Origin: Clostridiales bacterium
Lineage (GTDB): Bacteria > Bacillota_E > Sulfobacillia > Sulfobacillales > JAIMBI01
Reading direction: 5' to 3'
Length of the DNA: 6,578 nt
Assembly: GCA_027318915.1 (NCBI GenBank)
Contig: DAHVOH010000129.1
Location: 1-6,578 of the forward strand
The notes beneath the pieces are model-generated. The model did not search any database. It was given only the letters and a program-made list of their open reading frames with translations, and was not told the DNA's origin. This document shows, piece after piece, positions 6,276 to 6,578 of this stretch. The position numbers were made by a program, and so were the translations under genes. Numbering within the stretch: position 1 is the first letter of the stretch; every line of letters starts with the position of its first letter.

Positions 6276-6285
6276 CACCTCCCTT
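6276..6285 (-). promoter_or_regulatory. Strong ribosome binding site that sets the antitoxin start
   Basis: AAGGGAGGTG on the minus strand is nearly a perfect anti-SD match and lies 6 bases from GTG 6269. It argues against the longer starts at ATG 6290 and further upstream. Confidence 0.75.
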
Positions 6286-6288
6286 AAC

Positions 6289-6297
6289 ATTATGCCA
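6289..6297 (-). promoter_or_regulatory. Extended -10 promoter element for the antitoxin-toxin operon
   Basis: Minus-strand TGG-CATAAT matches an extended -10 (TGn-TATAAT, one mismatch). I see no good -35 at the right distance. Transcription from it would begin near 6282, within or next to the SD, giving an extremely short leader. That is unusual, so the true promoter may lie further upstream. Confidence 0.35.
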
Positions 6298-6578
6298 CAG
6301 CAAGCCGCAGGTAAGGCCAAACGCGCGGTGTTCATTCCTGTGATGAAGTTACCACTCTCGCCTGCGGGTATACCCAGTGGACGGTATCGTCCCTCTTCCT
6401 CGACACATGGAATTACACCACGGGACCCTACATCGACTCCAAGTTTGCACACCGAGTTGTAAGACACACCCCGCCCACGCGCGCGACGGTCTGGCCGTCC
6501 AGGTGAATGCTGGACCCCTATCCCTTGCGATCCACAGCCGTCTGCCAAGCAGGTGGCGACGCTCCACCGATCGAGAGA
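6291..6578. other. Upstream region of the antitoxin-toxin cluster, no gene seen
   Basis: Several frames are open on both strands, but none has an SD, a recognisable domain or convincing codon use. It may include the control region of the antitoxin, since two adjacent inverted repeats lie at 6366-6392, and perhaps the edge of a gene outside the window. Confidence 0.4.
6366..6392. promoter_or_regulatory. Two adjacent inverted repeats, possible operator
   Basis: GGGTATACCC (6366-6375) is a perfect 10-base palindrome. Three bases further, GGACG-GTAT-CGTCC (6379-6392) is a second inverted repeat. Both contain GGTAT at their centres, and the centres lie 15 bases apart. The pair lies about 100 bases upstream of the antitoxin start, within reach of an autoregulatory AbrB-type protein, but too far from the proposed -10 to be sure. 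Confidence 0.25.

Noticed and set aside
6006..6548. 180-codon version of the antitoxin starting near 6548
   Set aside because: The extra N-terminal 93 codons have no domain, and a strong SD sits within them directly before GTG 6269.

Overview
The window is bacterial DNA of two kinds. The left ~4.7 kb is GC-rich, with genes packed in GC-rich codons, strong Shine-Dalgarno (SD) sequences (GGAGG-type) and several GTG starts. Part of the right end, roughly 4.7-5.65 kb, is visibly richer in A+T and full of broken reading frames. The strong SDs, the GTG starts and the gene types would fit a moderately high-GC Bacillota (Firmicutes) lineage, but nothing here fixes the taxon. No tRNA, rRNA or CRISPR array was seen.

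Left part (1-3667) is metabolic. A 5'-truncated HyuA-type hydantoinase/oxoprolinase gene reads right and is followed after 3 bases by a DUF917 (S-methyl-thiohydantoin desulfurase-like) gene, so the two look like one translationally linked operon. A gene-free stretch of ~350 bp follows. Then comes a complete MSOX/MTOX-type flavin amine oxidase (SolA family), reading left, with all its expected FAD and active-site residues. A ring-acting enzyme pair next to a sarcosine/N-methyl-amino-acid oxidase suggests use of N-methylated or hydantoin-like nitrogen compounds, which is inference. The same 13-base inverted repeat, GTCGGC-W-GCCGAC, lies on both sides of the oxidase gene.

Middle part (3668-5180) is a graveyard. 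It holds a tyrosine-recombinase (phage integrase) remnant on the minus strand with an AP2-like arm-binding domain and part of the core-binding domain. A one-base frameshift interrupts it and the catalytic domain is gone. In frame upstream of it is a long unrecognised open segment, followed by a low-GC stretch of decayed frames and a terminator-like hairpin.

Right part (5181-6578) is a minus-strand cluster reading AbrB-family antitoxin, then PIN-domain (VapC-like) toxin, then ASCH-domain protein. Antitoxin and toxin overlap by 8 bp and look intact. The ASCH gene has lost an internal piece and its frame, because its conserved C-terminal block survives in another frame. The antitoxin has a near-perfect SD in front of a GTG start, shorter than the longest open frame suggests, and an extended -10 element just upstream. 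A perfect 16-bp palindrome sits just inside the toxin gene. The last ~280 bases hold no gene I can support.
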